This document shows, piece after piece, positions 24,601 through 31,904 of a stretch of DNA of 31,904 nt. How positions within the stretch are numbered: position 1 is the first letter of the stretch; each line of letters starts with the position of its first letter. This stretch comes from a virus: the IMG/VR virus record IMGVR_UViG_3300010148_000060, positions 1 through 31,904 of that record; one strand, 5' to 3'. Position numbers and translations under genes: made by a program. Below the pieces are notes generated by a model. The model saw only the letters and a list, made by a program, of their open reading frames with translations, was not told the DNA's origin and did not search any database.

Positions 24601-26781
24601 GTAAGAAACGATGCTTATGTTTCATTCGACTACGAAGTTGTTGAAGCAAACGAAGCCCAGGCAACTGTGAATATAGATTTTGACAACTTCTTTTTTGCAG
24701 GAGTTGATTTATCTTTTGCTTATACAGTTCCTTCTGGCGCGTTTTATACGGCTACCGTTGATTCAACTTTAACATTAACAGGTGGAGATAGCTTAGTTGT
24801 ACCTTCAATACCAATACAAGAGGATAGAGAGATTATATTAGCACCAAATAGCGGCTATGAGTTTATAGAGCCACCGGCTCCGTCTGTATTTACCATTACA
24901 GAAAGCCCAGCAACAACTTGGGGCAGCGAAGTTAAATCTTTAAGCACAAGATTGGACTCTCAAGGTAGAGCTATTATAGTAATTAATTTTGAAGAATTTA
25001 CATTATATCCATCTGCGAACACAACGGTTACATTAACGGCTGCTATAGCGGATTTTAATGCGTCTGTTGTAGTAACTCCTTCAGTACCTACTGTTGCTAC
25101 TACTAGCGTTGCGCAGATTTCAAATGTAGAAGACACTACGCTAGATATTGTTACAAATGTAACAAAAGACTCATCGGGCAGTCCAATACTTAAAAGAGGC
25201 ATCATTATATTGGAAGATTCAACTAACAGTATAAACCCAACTATAACAACAGATGGCATTGAAATAAGAAACCTAACGCAAACTTTAACAGGAAGCGTTA
25301 CTTCAAGGCTGGGGTCGTATATAGCTGATTTAAATAATAATTTTAATTTTGGGTTTGATGGGAATACTGTATATAGAATTAGAGCATATGCAGAAAATGT
25401 TGCAGGGGTAGCTTATGGAACAACACTAAGCATAACTACAGCTCCTACAATGGAAATAACATTAGTCGATGAAGGTGTGTTTAATAGAAAGAGCCAAGCA
25501 CTTGCTAAATTAAAAGCTACATATACAAATCCAAATAATCACACTATAGTAGACAAAGGGTTTATATATATATTTGTTCCGCCATCTGAAGCAGCTAATT
25601 TAACGGCTAATACTTTAACAATATCTGAAGTTGGAGGTGAAGCGTTTGCAGTTGCAGATAATTCTTTTTTAGCTAATAACTCAACATCAGCAAGTTTTGT
25701 AGACGGACCAGGGCTTCAATTTGTAACAGACGTTAGTTTTATTGAAGAAGATGCGCTTGATAACATACTGTATAAAGTTGGCACGTCTAAAGTATCTCGT
25801 ACTCAAAACACGACTAATAAAGTAGCAAATTCTAATCTTCCTATGTTTGCTGTTGGTTATATAAAAACACAAGAATTAGGATATAGCTATAGTGATATAA
25901 AATCAATTTCAAAAATTGCTTCCAATAATGATGTAACGATTAATATTAGTGAACCTCTGCAAGTTATTAATCCTATAGATGACAGTCCAGACGCTTCGTG
26001 TAAATTATATGAAATTACAAATAACGATGCCAAATATGATTTTGATAATGCTGTTGACGACAAAGGGTTTAATAGTCACCACAGGGGTAGTATAAGTGTA
26101 AATTACACAGAGTGCTCAACCGGGAAAAGTCAACCTGTTCAAAAAAGATTAGAGCCTGGCCAAAAAATTAGAGTTTATTCTAATACCACTCCAACATCAA
26201 GCGGACAAACCCAAGCAAATGTGGTTGAAATTACTGATACACGAGTAACAGGTATTGGAACGTTACTTGCAGGAACTACAAATAGAGTTCAAATTGATAT
26301 TACTGTTTCAGATAGTAATTTTGGTTTAGATTTAAAAGAATATGGTATTTTAGCATCAAGCACAAGAACAGGTGCTAGTGGTAATAAAATTACAATTAAT
26401 TCACCTAATACATTAAGAAGTTCCGCAAAATACCCGGTTGCAGAAAAGCTAGCAAATGGCACTTTAAGTTTTTCATATGAAAAATCTATTACAGATAACG
26501 ATTTTGAAATGAGACTAGAACAAGGCAAAACTTTTGTTCTTAGAGGATATGCTATTAATGATTCAGGAGTATATTATAGCGATTTAAAATTAATAGCTAT
26601 GGCTGGTAACGCTGATACTGACTTTGACGGCAAGGTTAACAATGATTCAAATAACTCTTTTAATGATAGAGTCGGTGGTGGGACTGGTAATAATGGCCCT
26701 TCTAAGATTGACATTGATGGAGCTACCGATGATGTTGGTTTTAATGATAGTCCCAATAATCCCGATAATATCTTTTTATAA
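18661..26781 (+). CDS. Giant muzzle/stabilisation tail protein with Bacteroidota-type Ig/FN3 extension
   Basis: This 2706-residue protein begins with the crAss stabilisation/muzzle signature (NTFVKGLMDKDTDERLVQSG, then YRDALNIKIA and ENSDVGAIESVLGN). The conserved body runs to about residue 1480 and includes a calcium-loop-like DGDGDGVDEE at 220-229, a CKRC (987-990) with FHFH (1009-1012) site, an NPESFASFGNRFYFAD propeller-like element near 1290 and FYGVQYNSKV...KNFKTLSYEG at about 1410-1445. After that come many beta domains. Those at about 2100-2255, 2260-2405 and 2480-2650 end in forms like YRIRAYAENVAGVAYG or VLRGYAINDSGVYYS, as in Bacteroidota surface FN3-like modules. A DTDFDGKVNND loop lies at 2652-2662. 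The muzzle closes the short tail; the extension may bind host glycans or proteins. Confidence 0.85.
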   Translation: MPEVKNTFVKGLMDKDTDERLVQSGTYRDALNIKIANSENSDVGAIESVLGNLRISNIPLNEYVDDSGNVLLDPNNSTVCVGAKRYDLEDKIYWLTTSDVKDGIWEYNEKTDRISPVIVANKKTVTVTRFMQISNQQGIIVLEDPGVPSGVTVPTDNPDLLNFFANDEWADTFGTRLADGANKIITDTTNDVTITIKGQFNETLSIPIGTKIEIDPNPADGDGDGVDEEQIKIFLPYDLALNEGYLVECEIKYITGTALNFKKNRIITGINIIDGLLFFTDNHNEPKKININTFKDLSNNNFSSTTQIFGNDITEDDITVIKKSPFSAPTLSLFDTNRVNENGESLPVRLYLNQDFSNKNIGSTITTSVGGELALKTKDRLNVFSEDPESDMEIEVEVSAIKYVKSTKRTAIDLIILTYSLPTNQDQGNKWIGRLIEDDPIYQLTFPRFSYRWKYYDGEYSVMAPFSEIAFLPGNSASTQFRDLSDFKYNGKDGFNLAMTNVVRRIELNDIEVGGADVKEIEILYKTPEINSIYVINKIQRPEGDGANIATVVVDTEQIDSVVESNQILRPYDNVPRKAKAQDVTANRIIYGNYLQGYTVDKKPSFDVSFDYRNNYKSIKSNRAYTLGVVYTDKFGRQTPVISDASGTFKIPRSKSNAGTQIVTKIVSDPPYWAKRFKYYIKDTSQEYYNIAVDRVYENPTDLGFVWLSMSSNDRSKIKEESYLILKKGHNKSEAVTSNNSKFKVLAIQADPPDFIAKKYATKDYLARVVFDSNYNQRQTQETKLSGNTPVAGSDSVNISRSNDAKNVPPDRIVHLISGNFIRFERDGQYSNYYEIKVTASSVNGKDSGVGYSVKIITTKPFGNDVEFLYNDAGSQASYFRNNTSQINIELYDRQSTAGNAEFAGRFFVKLQKNQLIEKELIQSGATEDNINYITKGATRIDGKVRRNRNKLDPGYFIGAGGKAGSPSTSISIKRGGTFGKNRSINCKRCGYNKNDARAVLDKARANAFHFHIAPNDTRANNTTFYNGLVENATISFSGHSKPYTVKAIYQYTNGNRYQTSGKGAIEKFIVLDRNLEKNLPFNGQSLPDSRKQLIEVLQVSPEDTEFNTENPAIFEVEPIRGIKELDIYYETEDSYDISVHGKQQKLRYFNSFAFGNGVESNRIRDDFNALTMDKGVRASATIPQEIKAERKLNGLIWSGLINTTASVNNTNQFIAGERITKDLLPAYGAIQKLHARDTDLMVFCEDKLVKVLSDKDALYDAEGNSLALQAINLVLGAVTPVSGEYGISNNPESFASFGNRFYFADRNRGVILRHGGNGLEEISRYGMNDFFRDKLADSIINNGYILGTYDDRNNTYNITLEGVTIAYTEDTRGWTSRLSFIPENGFSLNNKYYTFKQGHIYRHAHPKAIKNRFYGVQYNSKVSFISNASPSDVKNFKTLSYEGTKDWKATMETDLQESDELLFEKKEGKYFAFVKGKEKTATTVDLKDFTVQGIGTAEEIEAVVVATEVTLTIKLEDGVGYNAADIEITQFADTELPDTVTFTIVPTAGYVVAARDFSGDNITFTDNGTADTADNTISAVYDISVSRMYLVDTTIDVELDTGFGNSQEYTTTGNWSFAPTNCFSDIPNTGQYSITGVAESLRNINIRTIKASEGFEFQSIAAVQSGTSNPDVKIYRIYNDSTSITVFERVRIQTGGGAESYNFSATATPVTVDTEVLNFFSINQRDILKVGDTRELVIFGSIGATYQIVVNDGSSNIQTETGTLKEGIEETIDIEFPENTNPVEKTYTITLTGTGVTSLSNDLTGNNVITLKQRDSEETLINFNLETKYPTGSGSGDVTYENGKKVQNVKVTDSSVTGSVSWQISGQSWMEPEEFLDTDISFASDDVAIGIAYSNLVAAKNLIGVVDGATNSSTVVLTDTVPGLKESFDAGDIVKVLGDGITNNPTTITAITDSDDGVVNAKLTLSHTTNFIDVAEIQFVRNDAYVSFDYEVVEANEAQATVNIDFDNFFFAGVDLSFAYTVPSGAFYTATVDSTLTLTGGDSLVVPSIPIQEDREIILAPNSGYEFIEPPAPSVFTITESPATTWGSEVKSLSTRLDSQGRAIIVINFEEFTLYPSANTTVTLTAAIADFNASVVVTPSVPTVATTSVAQISNVEDTTLDIVTNVTKDSSGSPILKRGIIILEDSTNSINPTITTDGIEIRNLTQTLTGSVTSRLGSYIADLNNNFNFGFDGNTVYRIRAYAENVAGVAYGTTLSITTAPTMEITLVDEGVFNRKSQALAKLKATYTNPNNHTIVDKGFIYIFVPPSEAANLTANTLTISEVGGEAFAVADNSFLANNSTSASFVDGPGLQFVTDVSFIEEDALDNILYKVGTSKVSRTQNTTNKVANSNLPMFAVGYIKTQELGYSYSDIKSISKIASNNDVTINISEPLQVINPIDDSPDASCKLYEITNNDAKYDFDNAVDDKGFNSHHRGSISVNYTECSTGKSQPVQKRLEPGQKIRVYSNTTPTSSGQTQANVVEITDTRVTGIGTLLAGTTNRVQIDITVSDSNFGLDLKEYGILASSTRTGASGNKITINSPNTLRSSAKYPVAEKLANGTLSFSYEKSITDNDFEMRLEQGKTFVLRGYAINDSGVYYSDLKLIAMAGNADTDFDGKVNNDSNNSFNDRVGGGTGNNGPSKIDIDGATDDVGFNDSPNNPDNIFL

Positions 26782-26790
26782 AAAATTATA

Positions 26791-27120
26791 ATGGCAGCTG
26801 TAAATTTAGCAATAACATTTGAAAAACCCGTAAATGCATCACTGCAAGTTGGAGACTTAGTTTTGCAAAAGCTTAATGAAGACATTATAGAAGTTGGTTC
26901 ATGCACAGCTCTATCTACAGATAGAAAAATTGTAACTGTACTAATACAAGCGCAAACCCCACGACCCGAAACATCTACATATTTATTATTTGCAAAAAAT
27001 AATAAGATTAATACTTCAGGCCTTGCGGGATATTATAGCGAAATAACAATGACAAATGATCGCACGGATGATATAGAGCTATATGCTGTAAATGCTAATG
27101 TATTTAAAAGCAGCAGCTAA
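26791..27120 (+). CDS. Conserved short protein after the muzzle gene, function unknown
   Basis: This 109-residue, mainly beta protein has the pattern FEKPVNASLQVGDLVLQKL, then IEVGSCTAL, LLFAKNNKINTSGLAGYYSE and a tail IELYAVNANVFKSSS. This order (N-x-S-L-Q-V-G-D, F-x-K-x-N-x-x-N-x-S-G-L-x-G-Y-Y, E-L-Y/F-A-V, S-S-S/K) is one I recall from other marine phage virion regions. It sits nine bases after the muzzle gene. A small tail component is likely, and the exact role is unknown. Composition is normal for the region. Confidence 0.7.
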   Translation: MAAVNLAITFEKPVNASLQVGDLVLQKLNEDIIEVGSCTALSTDRKIVTVLIQAQTPRPETSTYLLFAKNNKINTSGLAGYYSEITMTNDRTDDIELYAVNANVFKSSS

Positions 27121-27155
27121 AACGTAATTAATAAAATATTGAAATATAACAAAGT

Positions 27156-27875
27156 ATGGAATGGTTAATTGATTTTTTATTTAGTAACCCAAATGGAGAT
27201 TTAACCTATGGTATTGCACCTGCCGCGATTGGTATGGGGTTGCAGGCTATTGGCGGTATTGCTCAAGGCTTAATTGGTAGAGGTAAGCGTAAAAGAGCGC
27301 GGCAACGAGCACAAGCTGACTTTGATGTTGCTAAGCAAAGATTTATGGAAAGAGATTTGTCTGATCCTACAGCTGGCTTATCATCTCAATTAGAAGATAT
27401 AAGTGTTTCAGGGCAAGCGCAAGAAATGCAATTAGGCGCACAGCAGCAAGCCTTATCAGATACAATGGGCAGCATGAGACAGACCGCTGGAGCAAGCGGT
27501 ATAGCTGCATTAGCACAAAGTTTAGCTGGGCAGCAAGCAAAAAATATACAGTCTACCACAGCAGGGCTTGCTCAGCAAGAGGCTAGTCTTCAAATGGCAC
27601 AAGCTGGCGAGCGGTCGCAACTACAGCAAGCAAGGATGGAAGGTGACATGCAGCAAAGATCCATGCAAAACGAATACAACCAAGACATGCTACAAATGTC
27701 TGGTCAGGCATTAGGTAGAGCTAAAGCGGCAGAACAAGCTGGAAATAAAGCGTTAATAGGAGGTGTTACTACTTTGGCAACAGGAGGGCTTTCTGCAGGG
27801 TTATCAAAAGGAGGTGGCAACTTTATGGAAAAATTTGGAGGGGCATTAGAAGGTATGGCTGGCAGTACTGGTTAA
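27156..27875 (+). CDS. Gln/Ala-rich internal virion protein candidate
   Basis: This 239-residue protein has an N-terminal hydrophobic glycine-rich segment at about 18-41 (YGIAPAAIGMGLQAIGGIAQ), a basic GRGKRKRARQRAQ stretch, a long Gln/Ala/Met-rich predicted helix (about 50-190) and a glycine-rich C-terminus with another weakly hydrophobic segment (ALIGGVTTLATGGLSAGL). The layout resembles small ejection proteins such as T7 gp14, which are stored in the capsid and insert into the host envelope. It lies directly before another internal protein candidate. The role is inferred from architecture and position. Confidence 0.65.
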   Translation: MEWLIDFLFSNPNGDLTYGIAPAAIGMGLQAIGGIAQGLIGRGKRKRARQRAQADFDVAKQRFMERDLSDPTAGLSSQLEDISVSGQAQEMQLGAQQQALSDTMGSMRQTAGASGIAALAQSLAGQQAKNIQSTTAGLAQQEASLQMAQAGERSQLQQARMEGDMQQRSMQNEYNQDMLQMSGQALGRAKAAEQAGNKALIGGVTTLATGGLSAGLSKGGGNFMEKFGGALEGMAGSTG

Positions 27876-27885
27876 TAAAAACATT

Positions 27886-29202
27886 ATGGAACAAAAATTA
27901 TTAGATACTATTGCGTTTGCTGAAACAGGCATGCAGAAAGAAGAGCGTCAAAGAACCGGTGGTTTTTATGATCCTATTTCTGATGCTTTTGGCAAAATGG
28001 GACAAAACCTTATAAATGCTGCTAGATTTAAAAATCAAGAAAAAAAAGAACAAAACAGAAAAGTAGAAGGCTATATATCTCAGCTTGAATCTAATGTAGA
28101 TGTAACTAAATTATCTGGCGATATGCAAGCACCTATTAATGAATATTTAATGGGGCTAAAAAATGAATATGCAAATGCCGCAATGAATATCGTTAACTTT
28201 GATGCAGGGTCGCCTGAATACATGCGTTATATATCCACTATGAATAACGTAAATAATAAGGTTAAAAATCTTGCTAGCCAAGTTAAGTTGTTTGGTGAAA
28301 GAAAAGCTAGCTTTATAAATGACTTTGAGAATGGCTCTATATCGGAAGGTAACGACCTGGGCGATTATAAAACATTGTCTAATATATATACAGACGATAC
28401 ATTTACTACAGTTGACGAAGGTGGCAACTTATTATTTTCAGGAGCTGATGGAAAATTTAAGAAGTTTAATGAAATACCAGAATATTACGGTAAAGACTTT
28501 GACTCTGCAAATAAAATAATGAAGATGATGGATGATGTGTATAGCACGGGACAAACTCTTGCGCCAAGTCAAGAAAACCTTATACGTATGCAACTAAATA
28601 CCATGATTCAACAAGGCGGCAGAGGTACTCTTATGTCTTTGGCTACTGATAACTTTTTTAATGACGGAGGCTTAGGTATTATAGATCCTAGATATTACGA
28701 AGAAAGCAATGAAAATGTTTTAAAAGACAAAGTTATAGAATCTTATGTTCAAGCTATAAAAGATTCCGCTAAAGATGGTGCTGCTAGAGCCGCTAAAAAC
28801 AATAAGACTAGAAGAACTACCGCTCAAGATCAAAAAATTTCGCAAATGCAAGGGCTGGTGTTAAACAATCAAGACTTAATAACAAATTCAGTTAACAGCT
28901 TAATACCTGAAATAACAGCCGGTGAATTAGGATTTGATCAATTGTATGACTTAGGCACTAACTTGGGGCTAGATGTTAATAATGTAACAAACGAAGATGG
29001 TGATATTATAGGCTATAGATTCGAGCATCCTCTTGTTAAACAAAAAGTTGAAATATCTACAAAAGGTGCGATGGATCCATTCTTAATACAAAAAGCATTA
29101 ATTAGAGCACTTGGATCTGATTACTTAGGTTTAAACATTACTAGACCAGAACCTGAGCAACAACCAGAACAGACAGAATCCGATCTACCAATAATAGAAT
29201 AA
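27886..29202 (+). CDS. Helical internal virion/cargo protein candidate
   Basis: This 438-residue, mainly helical protein opens MEQKLLDTIAFAETGMQKEE. A basic helix (NAARFKNQEKKEQNRKVEGY) lies at about 44-65, with further helices at 80-150, a glycine/asparagine-rich middle, and a basic AARAAKNNKTRRTTAQDQK at about 302-320. The tail is Pro/Glu/Gln-rich and ends DLPIIE, similar in style to the gene tail at the left edge of the window. It starts ten bases after the Gln-rich protein gene and is followed five bases later by the giant HExxH gene. No enzyme motif is visible. It is probably packaged or part of the inner tail. Confidence 0.65.
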   Translation: MEQKLLDTIAFAETGMQKEERQRTGGFYDPISDAFGKMGQNLINAARFKNQEKKEQNRKVEGYISQLESNVDVTKLSGDMQAPINEYLMGLKNEYANAAMNIVNFDAGSPEYMRYISTMNNVNNKVKNLASQVKLFGERKASFINDFENGSISEGNDLGDYKTLSNIYTDDTFTTVDEGGNLLFSGADGKFKKFNEIPEYYGKDFDSANKIMKMMDDVYSTGQTLAPSQENLIRMQLNTMIQQGGRGTLMSLATDNFFNDGGLGIIDPRYYEESNENVLKDKVIESYVQAIKDSAKDGAARAAKNNKTRRTTAQDQKISQMQGLVLNNQDLITNSVNSLIPEITAGELGFDQLYDLGTNLGLDVNNVTNEDGDIIGYRFEHPLVKQKVEISTKGAMDPFLIQKALIRALGSDYLGLNITRPEPEQQPEQTESDLPIIE

Positions 29203-29207
29203 TAATT

Positions 29208-31904
29208 ATGTTTGAATTAAACGGTAAGCAGTATAGTTTAGCGCAAGTTGAAGCAGCTGCGGCAAAATCAAATAAAACACTGGATGATTATATCCAAGGA
29301 ACTGGTTTAATTACTATTGAGCCGGGAAAGACAACTCCCACGAGTCAGGGTGCGCTTGTGGAGGAAACTGTAGCGCCCGAACCCGTGAGTACGGAATCAG
29401 AATCGGACGCTGGTTTTTTGGAGCGACAATTTAATGCAACAATACAGGGTTGGAAAAGCGGTAGGCTTAGAGCTGATGCTACTGATGAAATACTATCTGT
29501 AGCATATAATCTTGGTGAATCTACTGACGAAGACTATGATGAATTTGTAACGGCTGTAAATAAATATCAAACCGCCGAAGGTATTGAATCTTTTGAGCAA
29601 TGGGATGCAGCTTATGATAAACATAAAGCAGAAGGCAATAATGCTATAATGTCCACTATACTTGCTACAAAAGATGCTGGAATATCTGGTTTTACAGGAA
29701 TTATAGTGCAATCACTAGCTGGATTAACTAGCAAAGAATCTATGGCCACTGCTGGTGTAACAGGCGCAGCCGGCGCTGGTACAGGTGCAGCTGCCGGTTT
29801 GGCTGGTGGTATATTTGCCCCCGTTACAGTTACAGCTGGTGCTATTACTGGCGGTATTGGCGGCGGAATGGCTGGCGCAAATGCAATGTCAGAAAGTATG
29901 ATAACGTTCGCTTCAGGTATACAAGATGAGCTCGCTAAAAGAAATATGGAGTTTACCAGCGACAATGTAAAAAAATTAATGCAGGACACCGAAGCTGTTA
30001 CTAAAATACGAAACACCTCATTAAAAAGGGGTGTAACTATAGGTATGGTAGAAGGTGTATTTACAGCATTAGGAGGTAAAGCTTTTTCAAGTACAGCAAG
30101 AGCCGTGAAGACAGCTACAGGATCTAGAAAAATAAGCAGATTAGCAGGGGCTGGTGCCGCAGGAACTACAGAAGCGGTAGGGGGCTCATTAGGTGAAACA
30201 GCAGGTTTATTAATTGAAGGTAAGCCGCTAGACCCTAAAGAAATTATAGTGGAAGGTATTGCCGGTATTGGAGGTGCGCCAGCAGCCATGGTAACTAAAG
30301 CACCAGGATTACTTAAGCAAAATAAATACACTATAAATGGTGATAAAGTAAATTTTTCACAGGCTAAAGAAATTATTGATACAGCTACTGCAGATGAGTT
30401 AGCTGGTATGAAAATACAAATTCAAAACGATTCTGAATTTAAAAGCTATGCCGAAACAAGACAACAAGACGAAATACTTAAAACTCAAATAGATACCAGA
30501 ATAACTGAAGATCAAGATAGAGCAGATGTTTTCGAACTTGAAAAAGAATTGTTGCAATTTCAAAACAAAAATAGCGAAAGTGCTAAGCTAAGAGTTAAAG
30601 AAATAAAACAGGAAATAGCCGATATATCTGCTAAATATAAAAGAGTTGGTAGAAGAACCGCAGAATCAAAAGATTTAGAAACACAAAAGCTTAGTATACA
30701 GGATAAAGTTGTACAAAGAGTAAAAGAGCAATTACTTGACCCTGGAAATAAAATTGGTAAAACAGTTGCGTTTGCTCAAACAGCAGGAAAACAATTAGGA
30801 CTTCAAGACCCAACCATAGCTGATAACACAAAGCAATTTTTAGCTGCATTAAAAAAAGATAATGTAGCGCTTGACGAAAGCTCTTTATCTAAAGTACAAG
30901 CTGGATTAGTTGGAGGGGCTGCTTTTAATGGTAAAATATATATTAATAAAGAAGTAGCAGCTAAAACAAAACAAATCAATGTAGGAGCTCATGAAGTACT
31001 ACACCCTATAGTAAATGCTAGAATTCAAAACCAACCCGAGTTTGTTGAACAGTTTAAACAAACGCTAACAAAAAATCAGCTTAACGCAATGGAAGATTTG
31101 CTTACTAGGAGACAATATACCGGTGAGCAAAGAGCTAGAGAGTACTTTACCGTATTTAGTGACGGTATTAGAAATAAAGACATTAAGCTAAATGATAGTA
31201 TATTACAAAAAATTGGTAATGTAATACTAAATATATTAAGACCTCTCGGCTACACAAATGCAAGTTTTAAAGATGCTAAGGGGGTATTTAACTTTATGCG
31301 TGAGTATAATCGTAGCATCGAAAAAGGCAAACTTACTAAAGGGGCTTTAAAAGCTATTGGTGATACAACAGATTTAACCGGTGGACAGCTAGACTTTAGT
31401 ACTGCTGATCAAAGTTTTGTACAAGAACTTGGAGCTAACCAAAGCAAACAGCAATGGGACACTAGAGGTTCGCAAGAGGCTATTGAAAAAATGTATACTG
31501 CCGGTACGTTTGAAAAACTTATAGGTAGTAAAATTACTTCACAAATGAGGCAGCTTCCGGATTTTAATCAGGAAGATTTTATTATGGACACTATAGGTGA
31601 ACTTATACCTCACATCCGTAATTTTAACCCCGAGGTTAACGATAACCTTTCTGGGTGGATTAACTCGCAATTGCAAAATAAAGTAAACTCTGTACTTAAA
31701 AAAGGCCAGGTAACACAAGAGCAATTTACAACAGATATTTCTGAAATTGCAGAACGTACTGAATTTGCGAGCAGCGAGATAGAAGATATGTCTGAAATTA
31801 TAGCCGCTGAAAACGAGCGTTTAGAGAGCCTAATAAATCCATTAGATATATTACCTAATAAACTTAAAACGGAGTACATAGACGCGGTAAAAGAGGCCTT
31901 AAAA
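29208..31904 (+). CDS. Very large internal virion protein with HExxH motif (partial, runs off the window)
   Basis: The ATG at 29208 follows the usual TAATT leader and opens a frame that continues to the window edge, 899 codons without a stop. Residues 1-20 (FELNGKQYSLAQVEAAAAKS) are followed by a Pro/Glu/Ser/Thr-rich linker. Residues 181-235 form a glycine/alanine-rich hydrophobic stretch (GVTGAAGAGTGAAAGLAGG and GAITGGIGGGMAGANAM) with GxxxG patterns suited to membrane insertion; a similar weaker stretch lies near 280-350. Residues 400-500 are charged coiled coil. HEVLH at 595-599 is an HExxH zinc-peptidase signature. Position at the end of the tail module suggests an ejected protein that crosses or opens the cell envelope. 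No polymerase motif is seen. Family is unknown. Confidence 0.75.
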   Translation, partial: MFELNGKQYSLAQVEAAAAKSNKTLDDYIQGTGLITIEPGKTTPTSQGALVEETVAPEPVSTESESDAGFLERQFNATIQGWKSGRLRADATDEILSVAYNLGESTDEDYDEFVTAVNKYQTAEGIESFEQWDAAYDKHKAEGNNAIMSTILATKDAGISGFTGIIVQSLAGLTSKESMATAGVTGAAGAGTGAAAGLAGGIFAPVTVTAGAITGGIGGGMAGANAMSESMITFASGIQDELAKRNMEFTSDNVKKLMQDTEAVTKIRNTSLKRGVTIGMVEGVFTALGGKAFSSTARAVKTATGSRKISRLAGAGAAGTTEAVGGSLGETAGLLIEGKPLDPKEIIVEGIAGIGGAPAAMVTKAPGLLKQNKYTINGDKVNFSQAKEIIDTATADELAGMKIQIQNDSEFKSYAETRQQDEILKTQIDTRITEDQDRADVFELEKELLQFQNKNSESAKLRVKEIKQEIADISAKYKRVGRRTAESKDLETQKLSIQDKVVQRVKEQLLDPGNKIGKTVAFAQTAGKQLGLQDPTIADNTKQFLAALKKDNVALDESSLSKVQAGLVGGAAFNGKIYINKEVAAKTKQINVGAHEVLHPIVNARIQNQPEFVEQFKQTLTKNQLNAMEDLLTRRQYTGEQRAREYFTVFSDGIRNKDIKLNDSILQKIGNVILNILRPLGYTNASFKDAKGVFNFMREYNRSIEKGKLTKGALKAIGDTTDLTGGQLDFSTADQSFVQELGANQSKQQWDTRGSQEAIEKMYTAGTFEKLIGSKITSQMRQLPDFNQEDFIMDTIGELIPHIRNFNPEVNDNLSGWINSQLQNKVNSVLKKGQVTQEQFTTDISEIAERTEFASSEIEDMSEIIAAENERLESLINPLDILPNKLKTEYIDAVKEALK

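Noticed and set aside
29612-30331. A 239-codon antisense ORF opposite the giant HExxH protein
   Set aside because: It is the shadow of a glycine/alanine-rich stretch and reads as a Pro/Ala/Ile/Val repeat without a recognisable fold.
1-31904. CRISPR array, insertion sequence, integrase or attachment site
   Set aside because: No regularly spaced direct repeats, transposase or recombinase motifs, or terminal inverted repeats were seen on either strand by reading.

Overview
The window looks like part of the virion-structure region of a tailed bacteriophage, most probably a crAss-like (Crassvirales-type) podovirus infecting a member of the Bacteroidota, plausibly a marine flavobacterium. The sequence evidence is as follows. 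Every gene is on the + strand and tightly packed; the longest gap between genes is about 66 bases. The order TerL - portal - acidic scaffold - major capsid protein - two connector/ring-like proteins - giant muzzle/stabilisation protein - internal virion proteins matches crAss-like phages, and the first 60 residues of the giant protein are typical of the crAss muzzle family. Starts are preceded by A/T-rich leaders with no Shine-Dalgarno sequence, as in Bacteroidota. The giant protein also carries C-terminal Ig/FN3-like modules of the type found on Bacteroidota surface proteins. Family names come from remembered sequence patterns, not from a database search.

Layout. (1) 1-2800: the end of an upstream gene, a small HExxH putative metallopeptidase, then five small, mostly very basic proteins. 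Four of them share an [S/T]-P-x-K motif, one has an EF-hand-like loop, and one is a cysteine-bearing DUF6321-like protein. (2) 2810-7154: a 3TM-type holin and three tail-fibre/receptor-binding-like proteins, two of which share a GI-x-T-x-x-P repeat. (3) 7207-8855: five short proteins, including a tandem GroES-like putative co-chaperonin and a possible small terminase subunit or packaging accessory. The first ends in an intrinsic terminator. (4) 8855-16213: large terminase, portal, scaffold-like protein and major capsid protein, closed by a strong intrinsic terminator. (5) 16280-26781: a conserved unknown protein, two connector/ring-like proteins and a 2706-residue muzzle protein with a roughly 1200-residue extension. 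(6) 26791-31904: a short conserved protein, two internal virion/cargo candidates and the first 899 residues of a very large membrane-interacting HExxH protein that runs off the window.

How the parts may work together. TerL packages DNA through the portal into a capsid built on the acidic scaffold, and the GroES-like protein may help the host GroEL fold the capsid protein. The ring proteins and muzzle form the short tail below the portal. The fibres bind the host. The basic SPxK proteins, the Gln-rich protein and the large HExxH protein are plausible packaged cargo, and the holin acts in lysis. No endolysin, tRNA, integrase, CRISPR array or insertion sequence was seen. No non-coding stretch longer than 300 bases exists.
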